Source: an uncultured Lachnospiraceae bacterium
Lineage (GTDB): Bacteria; Bacillota; Clostridia; Lachnospirales; Lachnospiraceae
Assembly (NCBI GenBank): GCA_947589155.1
Contig: CANQBH010000006.1
Location: 1-64,000, forward strand
DNA: 64,000 bases
Direction: 5' to 3'
Numbering within the stretch: the stretch's first letter is position 1; each line of letters opens with the position of its first letter. The notes under the pieces were generated by a model. It saw only the letters and a list, made by a program, of their open reading frames with translations, made no database searches and was not told the DNA's origin. The translations under genes and the position numbers were made by a program. Positions 62,054 to 64,000 of the stretch are shown in pieces.

Positions 62054-62790
62054 TCTCCGCCCGCGCGTCTTATACCGTCGAAGCCGCGCTGTTGTTCCCG
62101 CTGTTTTTGACCTTTCTGGCAGTCCTGTTTTTTTTGATGAGGGCGCTGTTCCTCGAGGCCGCCGTGCAGAGGGCGCTGGATGCGACGAGCAGACAGGCGG
62201 CGGTCTTCTGCGCCAATCGGCAGGAACTTTCCCTGAGCGGACTGGCGGCCGCCTGCGATCTGCGGATCGCAGAAGAAAAAGCGCCGGTATCTTTTATCGA
62301 CGGCGATATCGCGGGGATCAGTTATCTGGAAAGCGATATCGGCGGAAATTATATTGATCTTGTGGCGACCTACCGCCTCTCTTTTCCGTTTCCGTGGCTC
62401 GGCAGGCACGGGATGACGGTGCGGCAGCACTCCCGCAGCCGCAAATGGATCGGATGGGATCCCGCGGAAGGGGAGCAGGGCGACTATGTCTATGTGACGG
62501 CAAACGGAAGCGTCTATCATACAACGCTCTCCTGCACCTATCTGCATCCGTCGATCGAGGCGTGCGCTTTTTCCGAACTCGGCAGCAAAAGAAACGAAGA
62601 TGGGGGCAGATATCAGAGTTGTAAAACCTGCCATGCGTCCAAAAATAAAAAACAGACGGTGTATGTGACGCGGTACGGACAGACCTACCACTGTTCGCTG
62701 CGCTGCAGCAGCCTGAAACGGACGATCGAACGGAAAAAACGCGAAGAAGCGGCGGGAATGAGACCATGTAAGAAATGCGGAGGAACGTAA
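61909..62790 (+). CDS. TadE-type pseudopilin with duplicated C-terminal Cys motif
   Basis: A 293-residue protein. A prepilin-type site, ARA/SYTVEAALLFPLFLTFL, lies at residues 51-70, with Glu at +5 after Ala53. The 48 residues before it come from the inverted-repeat element, so the leader is far longer than usual. GTG 61909 is the only in-frame start; AGGGGGTG seven bases upstream is its ribosome site. The C-terminus has two copies of a small motif: VYVTANGSVYHTTLSCTYL…SCKTC and VYVTRYGQTYHCSLRCSSL…CKKC, which look like a repeated small Cys-based fold also seen at the end of some secreted proteins. Confidence 0.8.
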   Translation: MSLSQISFCLTNTIKISKSLLIKTEVSPHSFGLANKIRTQNEKEAPLCISARASYTVEAALLFPLFLTFLAVLFFLMRALFLEAAVQRALDATSRQAAVFCANRQELSLSGLAAACDLRIAEEKAPVSFIDGDIAGISYLESDIGGNYIDLVATYRLSFPFPWLGRHGMTVRQHSRSRKWIGWDPAEGEQGDYVYVTANGSVYHTTLSCTYLHPSIEACAFSELGSKRNEDGGRYQSCKTCHASKNKKQTVYVTRYGQTYHCSLRCSSLKRTIERKKREEAAGMRPCKKCGGT

Positions 62791-62791
62791 T

Positions 62792-63217
62792 ATGGAAGCG
62801 GCTTTGTTGGGAATGTTAGGGATATGCAGTCTGGAAGACTTATGGAAACGGCAGATTCATCTGGCGGTACTGGCCGTTTTTGGCCTGCTCGGGATCGCGC
62901 TCCATCTGCACGGCGCGTCCCGCACGGCATGGGATCTCTTGTGCGGCGCGGGGATCGGCGCGCTTTTGTATCTGATCAGCCTTCTCACGGGGGAGAAGAT
63001 CGGGAAAGGGGACGCGCTTCTTGTGACGACGACCGGAATCTATCTGGGATTTCGGGACAATCTGCTCTTATTGTGGATCGCAAGCCTGCTTGCCGGAACC
63101 GTCGGGCTGCTTCTGTTCCTTTTTAGAAAAAAGAAGAAAAACGACCGTATCCCTTTTGCGCCGTTTCTTTTGGCGGCCTATCTGATCCTGCTTGGCATAA
63201 AGATACGGTACGCATGA
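62792..63217 (+). CDS. Second prepilin peptidase (A24 family)
   Basis: A 141-residue membrane protein with about four helices. CSLEDLWKRQIHLAV has the first catalytic Asp (16) and KIGKGDALLVTTTGIYL the second (~73), spaced as in A24 proteases. It is short, near the minimum for the family, and differs from the first peptidase of the operon. It may process the TadE-type pseudopilins flanking it. It begins two bases after the preceding stop. Confidence 0.84.
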   Translation: MEAALLGMLGICSLEDLWKRQIHLAVLAVFGLLGIALHLHGASRTAWDLLCGAGIGALLYLISLLTGEKIGKGDALLVTTTGIYLGFRDNLLLLWIASLLAGTVGLLLFLFRKKKKNDRIPFAPFLLAAYLILLGIKIRYA

Positions 63218-63230
63218 GAAAGGCGCGGCG

Positions 63231-63479
63231 ATGAAAGCATACTATAAAGGAAGTTACACGGTGGAAGCGGCGTGGCTGACGGCGATCCTGCTCAGCATTA
63301 CCTGTTTTGCCATTTTATTCGGCTATCGGACGTACCGCCGGACCTTGGAGGGGCTCGCGCGGCCGCCGGAACAGATCGAAGCGGCGCAGATGTTCCGTAG
63401 CGGCGAGCGTCTGCGGCAGTTGGCGGAAAAAGAGAAGGGAGAAGATACAAATGGAGCGTCAGTACAAGAGGAACCATAG
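63231..63479 (+). CDS. TadE-like small pseudopilin
   Basis: An 82-residue protein. MKAYYKG/SYTVEAAWLTAILL is a textbook class III prepilin leader, with Gly7 at the cut site and Glu at +5, followed by one membrane helix and a short charged tail (REQ/KEKGED-rich). It probably forms a minor part of the pilus. The final 29 bases overlap the following gene. Confidence 0.85.
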   Translation: MKAYYKGSYTVEAAWLTAILLSITCFAILFGYRTYRRTLEGLARPPEQIEAAQMFRSGERLRQLAEKEKGEDTNGASVQEEP

Positions 63480-64000
63480 GGAAAGTTATATGATCTTGGA
63501 AGACCGGCAGTATGAGAGCGGCTATGAGGAGACGATGCTGCGGGAGAACCATATCCGAAGCCTGCTTTCCTTCCATACGATGTTAAAGGACGGCAGCGTG
63601 CAGTTCTGGTATGACATCACGGGCAAACAGTCTTTGCAGGATTATTTTGATCGGGAAGGCGTGACGCTTTTTCGGCTTTCCGCGGTCATCGGCAGCCTGA
63701 TGGCAGCCTTTGAGGAGACGCAGCGGTATCTGATCGATCCTGCCCGAATCGATCTTCACACGGAATCCATCTATATGGAAAAGGGAGAACCGCAGCGGCT
63801 CTATCTCTGCTACTGCCCGTTTGAGGAGGCCGGCGGCGTTTCCCAAGTGCTGGAATATCTGCTGTCGGCGGATGACGGGAAGGATGAGGAACTTTCGCGC
63901 CTCTGCTACGAACTGTATGAAAAGAGCCTGCTCGAGGGAAGCACGCTGCTGGATCTTCAGCAGATGGTGATGGAGGCGGAAGAAGCGGCGGAAAAGGATA
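63451..64000 (+). CDS. DUF6382-type protein, N-terminal part
   Basis: The frame opens at ATG 63451, preceded by GAAGGGAGAAG, and stays open past the window edge; 183 residues are visible. ESYMILEDRQYESGYEETML and HTMLKDGSVQFWYDITGKQS match the N-terminal domain called DUF6382, which in Lachnospiraceae is followed by an FHA domain and lies at the end of Tad loci (name and context from memory). It would read phosphorylated Thr on a partner. The FHA part is outside the window. Confidence 0.8.
   Translation, partial: MERQYKRNHRESYMILEDRQYESGYEETMLRENHIRSLLSFHTMLKDGSVQFWYDITGKQSLQDYFDREGVTLFRLSAVIGSLMAAFEETQRYLIDPARIDLHTESIYMEKGEPQRLYLCYCPFEEAGGVSQVLEYLLSADDGKDEELSRLCYELYEKSLLEGSTLLDLQQMVMEAEEAAEKD

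Noticed and set aside
1..64000. CRISPR arrays, tRNA, rRNA genes and complete insertion sequences
   Set aside because: Read through for regularly spaced repeats, tRNA-like or rRNA-like stretches and transposase genes with paired ends; none was found apart from the Rpn-type fragment at the left edge and the small inverted-repeat element at 61900.

Overview
The window reads as a chromosomal segment of a motile, Gram-positive Clostridia member, most likely Lachnospiraceae. The evidence is the family content: flagellin with a SigD-type promoter, a Clostridia-style Tad/Flp pilus locus with Flp1, DUF5702 and DUF6382 proteins, a DUF6465 protein, an Rpn-family transposase-like nuclease, and the dnaX-ybaB-recR block. 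No rRNA, tRNA or CRISPR array was seen. By eye, bases from about 0.5 to 24 kb are clearly more A+T-rich than the rest.

Bases 1-342 are the 3' end of an Rpn-family nuclease gene with its terminator. From 0.58 to 24.4 kb lies a surface-glycan region built almost entirely of polytopic membrane proteins. It holds six members of one unrecognised paralogous family plus a deleted seventh remnant, two copies of a GT-C-like family, two copies of a DUF6311-like family, further GT-C-like proteins, four acyltransferase-3 proteins (one on the opposite strand) and one DPM1-type glycosyltransferase. From 24.5 to 40.9 kb a more G+C-rich run in the same direction encodes a UDP-glucuronate decarboxylase, a membrane-anchored GT2, an LTA-synthase-like enzyme, an SGNH hydrolase, a GT-C-like protein, five acyltransferases (one frameshifted in a G8 tract), a three-domain mannose-1-phosphate guanylyltransferase/phosphomannose isomerase fusion, a second guanylyltransferase and a phosphohexomutase. 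A bidirectional terminator closes it.

Together these genes fit a scheme in which GDP-mannose and UDP-xylose are made in the cytosol, DPM1-like GT2 enzymes load sugars onto polyprenyl phosphate, GT-C proteins transfer them outside the membrane, and acyltransferases, the sulfatase-fold enzyme and the SGNH hydrolase decorate or trim the product. This scheme is inference.

From 41 to 48.3 kb are housekeeping genes: an orphan ParA, a DUF6465 protein, a GT2, pepD, a phosphofructokinase with unusual active-site residues, dnaX, ybaB and recR. From 48.4 to 55 kb are a LysM protein with an MPN-like N-terminus and a flagellar cluster (a FliK-like DUF6240-type protein, flagellin, FliS, an Hpt protein). 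From 55.5 kb to the right edge runs a Tad pilus operon with two prepilin peptidases, a 54-residue Flp1 pilin and a TadE-type pseudopilin whose 5' end is occupied by an A+T-rich element bounded by 19-bp inverted repeats.

The most notable points are the paralog expansion and shuffling in the glycan locus with its poly-G tracts, and the inverted-repeat element that now supplies the start codon of the TadE gene.
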